64,000 nt of DNA from Bradyrhizobium sp. DOA9 (lineage in GTDB: Bacteria > Pseudomonadota > Alphaproteobacteria > Rhizobiales > Xanthobacteraceae): contig NZ_DF820425.1 in assembly GCF_000617845.2 (NCBI RefSeq), positions 5,276,741 to 5,340,740 of the forward strand. The letters run 5' to 3'. A model generated the notes under the pieces. It did not search any database, was not told the origin of the DNA, and saw only the letters and a list, made by a program, of their open reading frames with translations. Below, piece after piece: positions 34,027 through 41,835 of this stretch. The stretch's first letter is position 1, and the number at the start of each line of letters is the position of its first letter. A program made the position numbers and the translations under genes.

Positions 34027-34371
34027 CGGATAGCTACGCTCTAATCGTCGCGTTATCTCGACTGACTAGACCATTTCAGGTCGGCGACCAAGGCACGGCG
34101 CGCGCCATGACAGGCTTTTGAGATCAACATCGCTTGAACATCGTCATGACGCATGCGTGACATCCCCACAGCTCGTGGAGTGGGACCAGCATTGGCAGGA
34201 GCAGGCACTTAAAATTGTTCGAGCCTCTCTGGCTATGACGATCATCATACCCATATTAACGCGCCCCGCTGGGCGCGCTAACCTCGCGCTGAGGAGCCCG
34301 CCCAAAGCGGGCGTCTCGAAGGATGGCCACAGGGAAAGCTCTCGGATGCGATAGGCGCCCCTGAGGCGGGC
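34027..34371. other. Intergenic region, 345 bp
   Basis: No gene seen. Near 34257-34281 there is an imperfect palindrome, ACGCGCCC-CGCT-GGGCGCGCT, and at 34296-34312 a small stem GCCCGC-N5-GCGGGC. Both could be 3' structures of the SDR transcript, but neither has a good T-run. Confidence 0.5.
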
Positions 34372-35343
34372 TCAACCAAGCCGCCAGCCGACCTCCTGCG
34401 TAAAACTTTCGTAGAAGGCACGGTCATAGGCCTGCTCCGGCGTGGCGCGCACGCGCTCGTCGAGGCGCTTGGCATCCTCGCCGACGAGGATGCGCCACCG
34501 CTCCGCCTTGACGCCGTCGAGAATGATCTTCGCCGCCTGCGCGGCCGTGGTCGGCGCGTCCTCCAGGAAGCTGCGGGCGCGCTCGGCGAACGCCGCCTGG
34601 ATGTCCTCGTCCGACATCTTGTCGGCATCCGGCACGCCGGCCGCGGCCATGCGCTTGCGGGTCAGCGCCACCTCGTCGGCATTGAGCCGCTCCGAGCCGT
34701 CGCCGCTCTGCACCTTGCGCGAATTGGCGACGATCGACGTGCCGATATGACCGGGCATCACCACCGAGCATTTGACGTGCGGGGCGTGCAGGCGAAGATC
34801 GTTGATCAGCGCTTCGGTAAATCCCTTCACCGCGAACTTGGCGGCGCTGTAGGCGGTGTGCGCCTGCCCCATGCCGATCGAGGCCCAGAAGCCGTTGACG
34901 CTCGCGGTGTTGACGATGTGGGCCTCGTCGGCGGCGACCAGCATCGGCAGGAAGGTGCGCACGCCGAGATAGACCCCGCCCCAGCAGATGTTGAAGGTGC
35001 GCTCCCACTGCTCGCGGGTGTTGGTGAACAGGCTGCCGCCGCCGCCGATGCCGGCATTGTTGAACAAGAGATGGATCCTGTCCGTCTGCTGCTGCTCGGC
35101 GATCTCGTCGCGAAACCGCTTCAGGTGATCCTCGATGGCGACGTCGGCAACATGCGTCGTGACGCGAAGGCCCTGCGGCAGCTTCTCGGCCTCGCAGAGC
35201 CGCTTGGTCTCGGCCATCGCCGCTTCCGAGACGTCGCACATCGCGACGTTGCAGCCTTCGGCGACGAGCTGCCGCGCGAGCTCGCGCCCCATTCCCGTGC
35301 CGCCGCCGGTGATGACTGCGATCTTTCCAGCAAAATCCTTCAT
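34372..35343 (-). CDS. Short-chain dehydrogenase/reductase
   Basis: 323 aa, start MKDFAGKIAVITGGGTGMG at 35343; the 61-residue upstream extension is not protein-like. SDR signatures: cofactor loop TGGGTGMGRELARQL (13-27), NNAGIGG (95-101), and the catalytic YxxxK as AYSAAKFAVKGF (residues ~164-175), with Ser in NTASVNGFWASIG. Member of the classical SDR type with a longer C-terminal region than most (EDAPTTAAQAAKIILDGVKAERWRIL), a feature of the group that reduces acyl or hydroxy compounds. Cytoplasmic, NAD(P)-dependent; substrate unknown. Confidence 0.9.
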   Translation of the reverse strand: MKDFAGKIAVITGGGTGMGRELARQLVAEGCNVAMCDVSEAAMAETKRLCEAEKLPQGLRVTTHVADVAIEDHLKRFRDEIAEQQQTDRIHLLFNNAGIGGGGSLFTNTREQWERTFNICWGGVYLGVRTFLPMLVAADEAHIVNTASVNGFWASIGMGQAHTAYSAAKFAVKGFTEALINDLRLHAPHVKCSVVMPGHIGTSIVANSRKVQSGDGSERLNADEVALTRKRMAAAGVPDADKMSDEDIQAAFAERARSFLEDAPTTAAQAAKIILDGVKAERWRILVGEDAKRLDERVRATPEQAYDRAFYESFTQEVGWRLG

Positions 35344-35751
35344 GGGACTTCGGTCCCTCCCCTTGTCGGTGTGTTTCTTGGTCACGGCGCCGCTGGCCGC
35401 GGCGCGCGCAAAACTGTAGCAGCGCGACATCCGCGGGTAAAAGCCGTGCGGTGCATCTTCGTCGTCGGTAATTTCGGCGGGCGGACTACGCGCGATGCTG
35501 CGCGCGGGCCTTGTGAAGTGGCTCATAGGCGACGCGGCCCGGACAATCGATCATTCGCGGGTGTTTTCCAGCGGGTTGCCCGTATTTGTCCGGCTTCGGG
35601 TTAATGGCAATTTTTTTACAATCCGAATCGCCAAATGGGGGGTGGACGCTGGGTCGAGTCGGCCAGGCCAGCGTGTTGTTTGCGTGTCACAGGCTCTGGC
35701 ACTCCGCTTGCATCCTCTTCGTGGTCAGAAACAACCGACGAGGTGATAGGA
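35344..35751. other. Intergenic region, 408 bp
   Basis: Divergent region between the SDR gene and a small-protein gene. No gene, repeat or clear site recognised; one AT-richer part lies at about 35595-35640 (GGCAATTTTTTTACAATCCG context), which could be a promoter of the small protein. Confidence 0.5.
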
Positions 35752-35991
35752 ATGTTCGTGACCGTCGTTGCCGTGCTTTGCCGGCTTGGCGCAGCCAGCT
35801 CAGGCAGTTGCGTCGAGGAAATCGTGACCGACAGCAACATGACACCCGAGATTTCGCTGATGCAGTGCGCGATCGGCGCACAGGCGCCCCTCGCGAAGTG
35901 GATGGGCGAGCATCCGATCTATCACGCGAACTGGCGCCTCGAGCGCTACAAATGCGTGCCGGGTCACTACGAGATCAAGGGCCACGCCTAA
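35752..35991 (+). CDS. Small Cys-containing conserved protein
   Basis: 79 aa from MFVTVVAVLCRLGAASSGSC at 35752, with GAGG 9-12 bp upstream. It contains four Cys (LCRLG, GSCVEE, LMQCAIG and YKCVPGH). The N-terminus is hydrophobic but short and could be a weak signal peptide, which would export the Cys. The middle TPEISLMQCAIGAQAPLAKWMGEHPIYHANWRLERYKCVPG is unlike any enzyme I know. Conserved small proteins of this shape occur in Bradyrhizobium genomes (memory, unverified). No operon partner. Confidence 0.65.
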   Translation: MFVTVVAVLCRLGAASSGSCVEEIVTDSNMTPEISLMQCAIGAQAPLAKWMGEHPIYHANWRLERYKCVPGHYEIKGHA

Positions 35992-36141
35992 GGCCCGCAA
36001 AACTCCTGGTACCGGGACCACGGATACCAGGACGACCGATCAAGAGGAAACGCCCCGGGGGCCGCTTACCCCTCCGTGCGGACACCGCCAGCGCCGGACC
36101 GATCGCGGCAGGCGCTCTGTGACAATGATCACGCCCTCCTT

Positions 36142-37116
36142 CTAAGCCACCTCACGCAAGATGATCGCGCGTGCCCGCCGGCCTTCCGGCGTCGGCATCA
36201 GCGCGAAGTTGTGCGGCTGCTCGCGCAATAGATGCAGCTCGACCGGCACGCCCACCGCCCTCGCCCTTGCGGCAAGATCGACGCTGTCGGGATAGAGAAG
36301 ATCGCGCGTGCCCGAAAAGATCGTCATCGGCGCGAGCCCGCGGAAACTGCCGTTGAGCGGGCTGACCAAGGGATGGCCGACATCGAGCTCGCCGGCATAA
36401 AGACGTGCCGCCTCCACCATGCCCGGAATGTCCTGGATCGGATCGCGCGAGGCGATCGCAACCTGCTCCGGACGGCTGACCGAGGCATCGGCCGCAGGCG
36501 AGATCAGCAGCATGCGGCTCGGCTGCCGATGACCGCGATCGCGCAGCCATTGGCAGGCCGCGAGCGCAAGCCCGGCGCCGGCCGAATTGCCGACGACCGT
36601 CACCTTTGCCTCGCCCGCGTCTTCCAGCAGCATGCGCAGCAGCTCGGCCGTCGCCGGCACGACGTCCGTGGCGGTCGCGCGCGGCGCCAGCGGGTAGATC
36701 GGCACGACGCAGCAGATTCGCGCTTTGCGCGTCATCTCACCGACGAAGCGCCAATGCGCCGGCACGATCTCGTTGATGTAGCCGCCGCCATGCAGGAACA
36801 TGACGTAGTTGCAGCCCTCAAAGCCTGACGCCGGCGCGGTGTAGTAGACCGGCCACCCGCCCATCTTGGTCAGCGTCACCTCGACGCCGCGGCCGACCCC
36901 GATCGGCTCATGAGAGGCCGGTGCCAGCGCCAGCTTCTGCACATGTGCCTGCACCGCTTCGGCAGATGCCAGCTGCTGCTTGTAGGGAAGCTGCCGCAGC
37001 AGCAAATTGAATGCCCGGCTTTGCAGGCTCGGGGCGGGATCGCGCGGCGCCCGCGCACCGAATACGCAGCTGCCCGGACAGAATTGAAAGGCCGATACAA
37101 GTCTCGCAACGCTCAT
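36142..37116 (-). CDS. Alpha/beta hydrolase, HSL/esterase family
   Basis: 324 aa from MSVARLVSAFQFCPGSC at 37116; a start at 37203 would add 29 weak residues. HSL-family features: oxyanion hole HGGG at 109-112, nucleophile elbow GNSAG with Ser178 (176-180), Asp272 in SGTRDLLYPDSVD and His302 in EQPHNFAL. This is an intact catalytic triad of a carboxylesterase/lipase. An N-terminal cap of ~80 residues precedes the core. It is divergent from a TetR gene across 121 bp, a common regulator/esterase pair; TetR may repress it. Confidence 0.87.
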   Translation of the reverse strand: MSVARLVSAFQFCPGSCVFGARAPRDPAPSLQSRAFNLLLRQLPYKQQLASAEAVQAHVQKLALAPASHEPIGVGRGVEVTLTKMGGWPVYYTAPASGFEGCNYVMFLHGGGYINEIVPAHWRFVGEMTRKARICCVVPIYPLAPRATATDVVPATAELLRMLLEDAGEAKVTVVGNSAGAGLALAACQWLRDRGHRQPSRMLLISPAADASVSRPEQVAIASRDPIQDIPGMVEAARLYAGELDVGHPLVSPLNGSFRGLAPMTIFSGTRDLLYPDSVDLAARARAVGVPVELHLLREQPHNFALMPTPEGRRARAIILREVA

Positions 37117-37191
37117 CGCCACATCCCCATCCGGCTGTTTCGACCCGGCGACGAAGAGGCTTGCCGACCCGCCGCCACTTGCCGCTATAAT

Positions 37192-37207
37192 GCGAGCATT
37201 CACTCGC
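37192..37207. promoter_or_regulatory. Possible TetR operator
   Basis: GCGAG-N6-CTCGC is an exact inverted repeat at 37192-37207, in the divergent gap between the esterase and TetR starts, 31 bp before the TetR GTG. Another CTCGC occurs at 37216-37220. Confidence 0.45.
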
Positions 37208-37237
37208 TTTTCCTACTCGCATTCGGATCACAAGGCC

Positions 37238-37858
37238 GTGGCCCGCAAACCGCCCACAAAACCCCGGAAAAACGCCTCACAGGAGCGGTCCCGCGCGACG
37301 GTGGACGCACTGATCGAGGCAACTGCTCGCATTCTGGTCAAGGAAGGCTTCGAGAAGGCCAGCACCAACCGCATCGCAGACGTCGCCGGCGTCAGCGTCG
37401 GCTCGCTCTATCAATATTTTCCCAGCAAGGAAGCGCTCGTCGCCGCCGTGATCGATCGCCACAACGATGCGATCATGAATGTCGTCCGCGCCGCCTTCGC
37501 TGGTGTCGCCGACCTGCCGATCGAGAAGGCCGTGCGCCGCCTCGTGACGGTCGCGATCGAGGCCCATCACATCGACCCCAACCTGCACCGCGTCCTCGCC
37601 GAGCAGATCCCCCGCTCCGGCCACCTCGCCGAGGTCGAAGCCTACAGCCACGAAATCCACGCCCTCGTGCGCGCCTATCTCGAACGCCACCGCAAGGAGA
37701 TGCGCAAGATCGACCCCGCGCTCGCAGCCTTCATGTGCGTCAGCACGATCGAAGCGGTGGCGCACAACACGGTGCTGAACGGAGAGATGATGTCGGAGAA
37801 GATGGTGAAGGTGCTGGTGGACGAAACGACAAGGATGGTGGTGGGGTATTTGAGGTAG
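37238..37858 (+). CDS. TetR/AcrR family transcriptional regulator
   Basis: 206 aa from a GTG at 37238 with AAGG just before; the upstream frame from 37190 adds a non-family stretch. N-terminal HTH: ATVDALIEATARILVKEGFEKASTNRIADVAGVSVGSLYQYFPSKEALVAAVIDRHN, the TetR signature (residues ~17-70). The C-terminal ligand domain includes IEAHHIDPNLHRVLAEQIPRSG. Divergent from an esterase. The 3' two-fifths of this gene reappear, decayed, at 39494-39736. Confidence 0.92.
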   Translation: MARKPPTKPRKNASQERSRATVDALIEATARILVKEGFEKASTNRIADVAGVSVGSLYQYFPSKEALVAAVIDRHNDAIMNVVRAAFAGVADLPIEKAVRRLVTVAIEAHHIDPNLHRVLAEQIPRSGHLAEVEAYSHEIHALVRAYLERHRKEMRKIDPALAAFMCVSTIEAVAHNTVLNGEMMSEKMVKVLVDETTRMVVGYLR

Positions 37859-38225
37859 CGGAGCCTGAGATTACGGAAATCGGTGACCGCGCGTCCATTT
37901 GGATGAGGCAGCGCCCTGCGCCCTGAGAGCCGCGCCAGTTGAATGCACTGCCACCGTAATGCGTAACGTCCGAACACGACGGATCGAGGAAGCGCCCACT
38001 TCGCCAAGCCCGATGACACAGCGCGCGCGTTTGCTCGGGACCAAGTTACCATGCATCGCACCCGGGCTCTCGGCGGGCCGCTTGACTCAGGTCAATATCC
38101 CGCTGGCCTCAGCGCGCCAACATTGTCATATGGGTGTCATATTGCCTGCCATGTAGCGTGAGCGATCCCGGCGGAGTGCCGGGGCGCGGACATCGATCGT
38201 GAATCGTGACACGACGGAAAGCAGA
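37859..38225. other. Intergenic region before opgC
   Basis: 367 bp, no gene. At 38124-38142 TGTCATAT is repeated directly with an 11-bp period (TGTCATAT-GGG-TGTCATAT), 84 bp before the opgC ATG; this could be a regulator site. The remainder shows nothing. Confidence 0.55.
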
Positions 38226-39479
38226 ATGAAGCTCGCGCTTGCGCTGCCACCACCGCAACGTGATTTGCGTCTCGACCTGTTTCGCGGCCTCGCCAACTGG
38301 GCGATGTTTCTCGGCCATGTGCCCGGCACAGTGCTGGCGTGGTGTTCGTTCCGAAATTATGGATTCAGCGACGGGGCCGACCTGTTCGTGTTCATCTCCG
38401 GCTACACCTCGGCGCTCGTCTATACCCGAAAGATGGAGCGAGGCTTTGTGTTCGGAACGAGCAGGCTCTTCAGGCGCGTATGGCAAATCTACACCGCCCA
38501 TATCGTGCTATTCATGATCTACCTGGCTTTCATCCATTTCCTGTCGGAGAGGTTCAACGCGCCTGATCTGGTCGATCTGTTCAACGCCGGACCGGTCACC
38601 AGCGCGCCGATCGAGATGATGACGCAGGGGCTTTTGCTGCGATACAAGCCTCTGAATTTGGACGTGCTGCCGCTCTACGTCGTCTTGATGGGCCTGTTTC
38701 CTCCGATCCTCTGGTTGATGTTGAGATTTCCCGACGCCGCCATGATCGGGTCGGTGCTGTTGTATCTCGCTGCGCGGCAATTCCAATGGAACCTGCCTTC
38801 CTATCCGTCGGGAAGCTGGTACTTCAATCCGCTGGCGTGGCAGCTTCTGTTTGTCACGGGCGCGTGGCTCGCGTTGACGGGTGCGGGGCGTCTGCATTTC
38901 TTGCTGCGGTCCAGGTTCGTGCTGGTTGTTGCGGTTGCCTATTTGATTTTTGCGGCGATCATGACGTTAGCTGCTCACCAGCTTCAGCTGCGGGCCTTGT
39001 TTGCGCCTGCCTTGTTCGAGCTTTTCAATCCCAACGACAAGACCAATCTGGCGCCCTATCGCTATCTTCATTTGATGGTGCTGATTATTCTTGGTGCCCG
39101 GTTCATACCGATCGATGCGCGCTGGCTACGAGCCAGCATCGTGCGCCCCCTGGCAAAGTGCGGCCAGCAGTCCCTCGAAGTGTTCTGTGTGGGCATTCTC
39201 CTAGCCTTCATCGGGTACTTCATCCTGCAGTTGGCAGGGAACGGCATCCTCGCTCAACTGCTCGTCGGAGCTGCGGGAATCGCGATCATGACGGCGGTTG
39301 CCTACTACAGATCCTGGTCAAAGCGAGTGGAGAAACCTTCACATGAGAGTCCGGTGGATGGAAAGAGGGCGCCGGAAAACACCGGCTCCCTCGATCATCT
39401 TGTACTGCGCGCCCCCGGAACGGTGCCGCAGGTCGCTCGCGGGACGGATACGCAGCAGCAGCCGTTAACGGAAGTTTGA
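38226..39479 (+). CDS. opgC: OpgC-like membrane acyltransferase/succinyltransferase
   Basis: 417 aa from ATG 38226, which has GGAAAG 5-10 bp upstream; GTG 38199 is an alternative. About ten membrane helices. The start RDLRLDLFRGLANWAMFLGH and FISGYTSALVYTRKM are the OpgC/acyltransferase-3-like opening (D and R/H residues in the first helix pair). OpgC proteins add succinyl or similar groups to periplasmic glucans. The last ~60 residues (RVEKPSHESPVDGKRAPEN onward) form a cytoplasmic tail. Base use looks more AT-rich than its neighbours, and it lies between a TetR gene and a broken copy of the TetR 3' end. No opgG/opgH near. Confidence 0.85.
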   Translation: MKLALALPPPQRDLRLDLFRGLANWAMFLGHVPGTVLAWCSFRNYGFSDGADLFVFISGYTSALVYTRKMERGFVFGTSRLFRRVWQIYTAHIVLFMIYLAFIHFLSERFNAPDLVDLFNAGPVTSAPIEMMTQGLLLRYKPLNLDVLPLYVVLMGLFPPILWLMLRFPDAAMIGSVLLYLAARQFQWNLPSYPSGSWYFNPLAWQLLFVTGAWLALTGAGRLHFLLRSRFVLVVAVAYLIFAAIMTLAAHQLQLRALFAPALFELFNPNDKTNLAPYRYLHLMVLIILGARFIPIDARWLRASIVRPLAKCGQQSLEVFCVGILLAFIGYFILQLAGNGILAQLLVGAAGIAIMTAVAYYRSWSKRVEKPSHESPVDGKRAPENTGSLDHLVLRAPGTVPQVARGTDTQQQPLTEV

Positions 39480-39493
39480 CAACCGCGCCGGCC

Positions 39494-39736
39494 GTCACGG
39501 TCGCGATCGAGGCCCATTCGATCGACCCGAACCTGCACCGCGCCCTCGCCGAGCAGATTCCCCGCTCCGGCCAGCTCGCGGAGGTCGAAGCCTGCAGCCA
39601 CGAGATCCACGCCCTCGCAGCCTTCATGTGCGTGAGCACGATCGAAGCCATAGCGCACAACATGGTGCTGAACGAAGAGATTCGGTCGGAGAAGATGGTG
39701 ACGGTGCTGGTGGACGAGACGACGTGGATGGGCGGG
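39494..39736 (+). pseudogene. Decayed duplicate of the TetR 3' end with an in-frame deletion
   Basis: Residues VTVAIEAHSIDPNLHRALAE and onward match the TetR protein from VTVAIEAHHIDPNLHRVLAE; DNA identity is high over ~240 bp. A 57-bp segment of the parent (from ALVRAYLERHR to DPAL) is missing, in frame, so that ALAAFMCVSTIEAIAHN follows directly. The last codons diverge. The frame stays open to 39775, overlapping the DUF421 gene. It has no start-proximal HTH, so it cannot act as a regulator by itself. Confidence 0.9.
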
Positions 39737-39749
39737 CAGACGAAGGCCG

Positions 39750-40241
39750 TCAGGCTTCCTTCTTTTTCACGCTGATGTTTCCGTCGCCCTCGATATAGGC
39801 CTCTACGACGTCAGAGGGGCTCGCTATGCCCTCCTCGCGAAGTTTGCTCATCAACTCATCCATCGTCACCAGTTCCTGCCGCATGTGGCGGCGAAGGACC
39901 TGCCCGTTCTTGATCAGGAGGAGCGGCGCCGGCCGAGCAAGCCGCTCCACGAAGGGCACATGATACCCGACCCAGTCGATGGCAAGATTCCAGAAGATGA
40001 TGGTGGCAACGAGCACGATACCTTCTGTGATCGAGTGGTATTCACCCGCCATGCCATTCTGCGCCGCGTCCGCCAGCAGGACGACCAGAAGCAGATCGGG
40101 GATGCTGAGCCCGCCGGTTTGACGCTTCAGAATGAAGCGCATCAACGTGAAGATGCCGAGGTACATGATGGTGCCCCGCACGATCATTTCCATGACGGAA
40201 TGCGTCGGGACGAAGATTTCGCTCCACGATAACTGAAACAT
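39750..40241 (-). CDS. DUF421 (YetF family) membrane protein
   Basis: 163 aa from ATG 40241, with GAGAG 5-9 bp upstream; a TTG 15 bp upstream is an alternative. Three N-terminal helices (VMEMIVRGTIMYLGIFTLM, IPDLLLVVLLADAAQNGM, IVLVATIIFWNLAIDWVG) precede a soluble C-terminal domain with the family motif RPAPLLLIKNGQVLRRHMRQELVTMDELMSKLREEGI. The 3' end overlaps the open frame of the TetR remnant. Function of DUF421 is not settled; YetF-like proteins are implicated in spore membranes in Bacillus. Confidence 0.88.
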   Translation of the reverse strand: MFQLSWSEIFVPTHSVMEMIVRGTIMYLGIFTLMRFILKRQTGGLSIPDLLLVVLLADAAQNGMAGEYHSITEGIVLVATIIFWNLAIDWVGYHVPFVERLARPAPLLLIKNGQVLRRHMRQELVTMDELMSKLREEGIASPSDVVEAYIEGDGNISVKKKEA

Positions 40242-40571
40242 GTTGCTCTCGCCCAAATGGAAGCGTCCCGATGCCGCGTATCGAAACTCTTATCGGATCC
40301 GAACGGTTTCGGAATTGCGAGGAGGATGATCAAGATTTGAGCCTCCAGGCGACAGCTCGATCGTCATTTTCCTCCGGACGATCCGCTCCTTACCCCTGTC
40401 CGGCGCATCGATTCGGAAAAACCATATGACTCAAGGACATCGCTACTGTGCATGGGGTTGTTTTCGGCGTTTTGATGCACGCCCGCCGCGCTTCTGGTCA
40501 CAGGCATCCCTCGCGGCCCGGAGCAGGCTCCACGCCGACAATCATCCACCCGACTCATGTTTTGGAAAAAA
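40242..40571. other. Intergenic region between DUF421 and tRNA-Pro
   Basis: 330 bp. No gene or repeat. A short run GGAAAAAATGG at 40564-40574 may end the tRNA transcript on the minus strand. No duplicate of the tRNA 3' end was seen near it. Confidence 0.5.
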
Positions 40572-40649
40572 TGGTCGGAGCGAGAGGATTTGAACCTCCG
40601 ACCCCTAGTCTCCCAGACTAGTGCGCTAACCGGGCTGCGCCACGCTCCG
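40572..40649 (-). tRNA. tRNA-Pro, anticodon GGG
   Basis: Read on the minus strand it begins CGGAGCGTGGCGCAG, pairing with CGCTCCG before the 3' end; the anticodon arm is CTAGT-CTGGGAG-ACTAG, giving anticodon GGG, and the T arm contains GGTTCAAATCC. CCA is encoded (40572-40574). The 3' end faces the opgC region. Confidence 0.94.
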
Positions 40650-40761
40650 AACGTCGTTCCATTAGCTAGGATCGGCGCGATGCGCAAGGCGAGGCCGCAG
40701 CATTTTGGTGCCACCCGGCCACGCCCCCGGAACTGCCTCGCAAAGCCGGCCTGACGCCGCC

Positions 40762-41337
40762 CTACCCATCCTTCAGCGCCTGGTCCAGCATCTCCCGGCA
40801 GGCGACGAGGTCGCCGAGGACCCGCTCCAGCCGCTCCCGGTCGAGCGCGCTGGGGCCGGCGGGCGCGGCGGCGCCGGCTTTGCGGAAGGTGGTGAGGATC
40901 TCCTCGTCGTCGATCTCCGTGAAGCGGAAGTCGATGCCTTCCTCTTCGTCGCCCTGGAAGTCGTCATCGTCGGTGTCGGTGACGCCCTTGATGGGGGCCT
41001 CGTCCTCGGGCTCCAGCAGGCTCGCGCCGATGGCGTCCTCGATCGCGCCGAACGAGACCGCGGCCGCACTGTCCGCGAGGCCCTGCACCGATTTGACGCC
41101 GTGCTCCTTCAGGATCCGCTGCACCCCGCGGATGGTGTAGCCCTCGCCGTAGAGCAGCCGGCGGATGCCCTTGAGCAGGTCGACGTCGTCGGGGCGGTAA
41201 TAGCGGCGGCCGCCGCTGCGCTTCATCGGCTTGATCTGGGAGAAGCGGGTCTCCCAGAACCGCAGCACGTGCTGCGGAATGTCGAGCTCCTGCGCTACTT
41301 CGCTGATGGTTCGGAACGCATCCGGCGCCTTGTCCAA
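40762..41337 (-). CDS. MerR family transcriptional regulator
   Basis: 191 aa. N-terminal winged helix FRTISEVAQELDIPQHVLRFWETRFSQIKPMKRSGGRRYYRPDDVDLLKGIRRLL (residues 8-62), an exact MerR pattern with the RRYYRPDDV wing. The rest is acidic (DTDDDDFQGDEEEGIDFRF) and ends in a short helix; no Cys metal site is seen, so not a metal sensor of MerR type. It follows ihfA in the conserved plsX-fabH-ihfA-merR order of Rhizobiales. The regulated target is unknown. Confidence 0.92.
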   Translation of the reverse strand: MDKAPDAFRTISEVAQELDIPQHVLRFWETRFSQIKPMKRSGGRRYYRPDDVDLLKGIRRLLYGEGYTIRGVQRILKEHGVKSVQGLADSAAAVSFGAIEDAIGASLLEPEDEAPIKGVTDTDDDDFQGDEEEGIDFRFTEIDDEEILTTFRKAGAAAPAGPSALDRERLERVLGDLVACREMLDQALKDG

Positions 41338-41361
41338 AGGCCAGTCCTTTCCGAAAAGCGG

Positions 41362-41703
41362 TTATGCCTCTTCTTGAGCCTTGGTGGCGTCGCCGTTGGT
41401 GCGGTGCTGGGCGTTGATCCGCTGCTTCAGGATCGCCGACGGCTTGAACACCATGACGCGACGCGGCGAGATCGGCACCTCGGTGCCGGTCTTCGGGTTG
41501 CGGCCGATGCGCTGCCCCTTCTTGCGCACCATGAAGGACCCGAACGAGGACAATTTCACCGTCTCGCCCTTCTCCAGGCAGTCGGTGATCTCCTTCAGCA
41601 CGAGTTCCACGAAGGCAGACGATTCCGTGCGCGACAGGCCCACCTTCTGGTAGACGGCTTCGCACAAATCGACACGCGTTACGGTTTTGCTGGTCTCGCT
41701 CAT
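41362..41703 (-). CDS. ihfA: Integration host factor alpha subunit
   Basis: 113 aa, start MSETSKTVTRVDLCEAVYQK at 41703. IHF is a heterodimer that bends DNA at specific sites. Motifs: LSRTESSAFVELVLKEITDCLEKGETVKLSSFGSF and the beta-arm GQRIGRNPKTGTEVPISPRRVMVFKPS, with the intercalating Pro inside IGRNPKTG. A C-terminal Gln/Lys tail follows. It lies 132 bp after fabH and 24 bp before the merR start. Confidence 0.96.
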   Translation of the reverse strand: MSETSKTVTRVDLCEAVYQKVGLSRTESSAFVELVLKEITDCLEKGETVKLSSFGSFMVRKKGQRIGRNPKTGTEVPISPRRVMVFKPSAILKQRINAQHRTNGDATKAQEEA

Positions 41704-41835
41704 CGCCCTGCCCCACCTCACGGCGAACAATTCTTGTCTGAAATTATGAGCTTACGATAGTGCGGTCAACACCGCACATCAATGCAGACGTATCGATAAT
41801 CGGCGGTGATTCCGGCAAAATTTTATCGGTGTGGC

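Noticed and set aside
37899..38156. 85-aa frame after the TetR gene
   Set aside because: No ribosome site or recognisable protein pattern; probably a chance frame.
38199..40649. Integrative element between tRNA-Pro and opgC
   Set aside because: The tRNA 3' end faces this region but there is no integrase, and no repeat of the tRNA end was seen; the TetR duplication is a simpler explanation.
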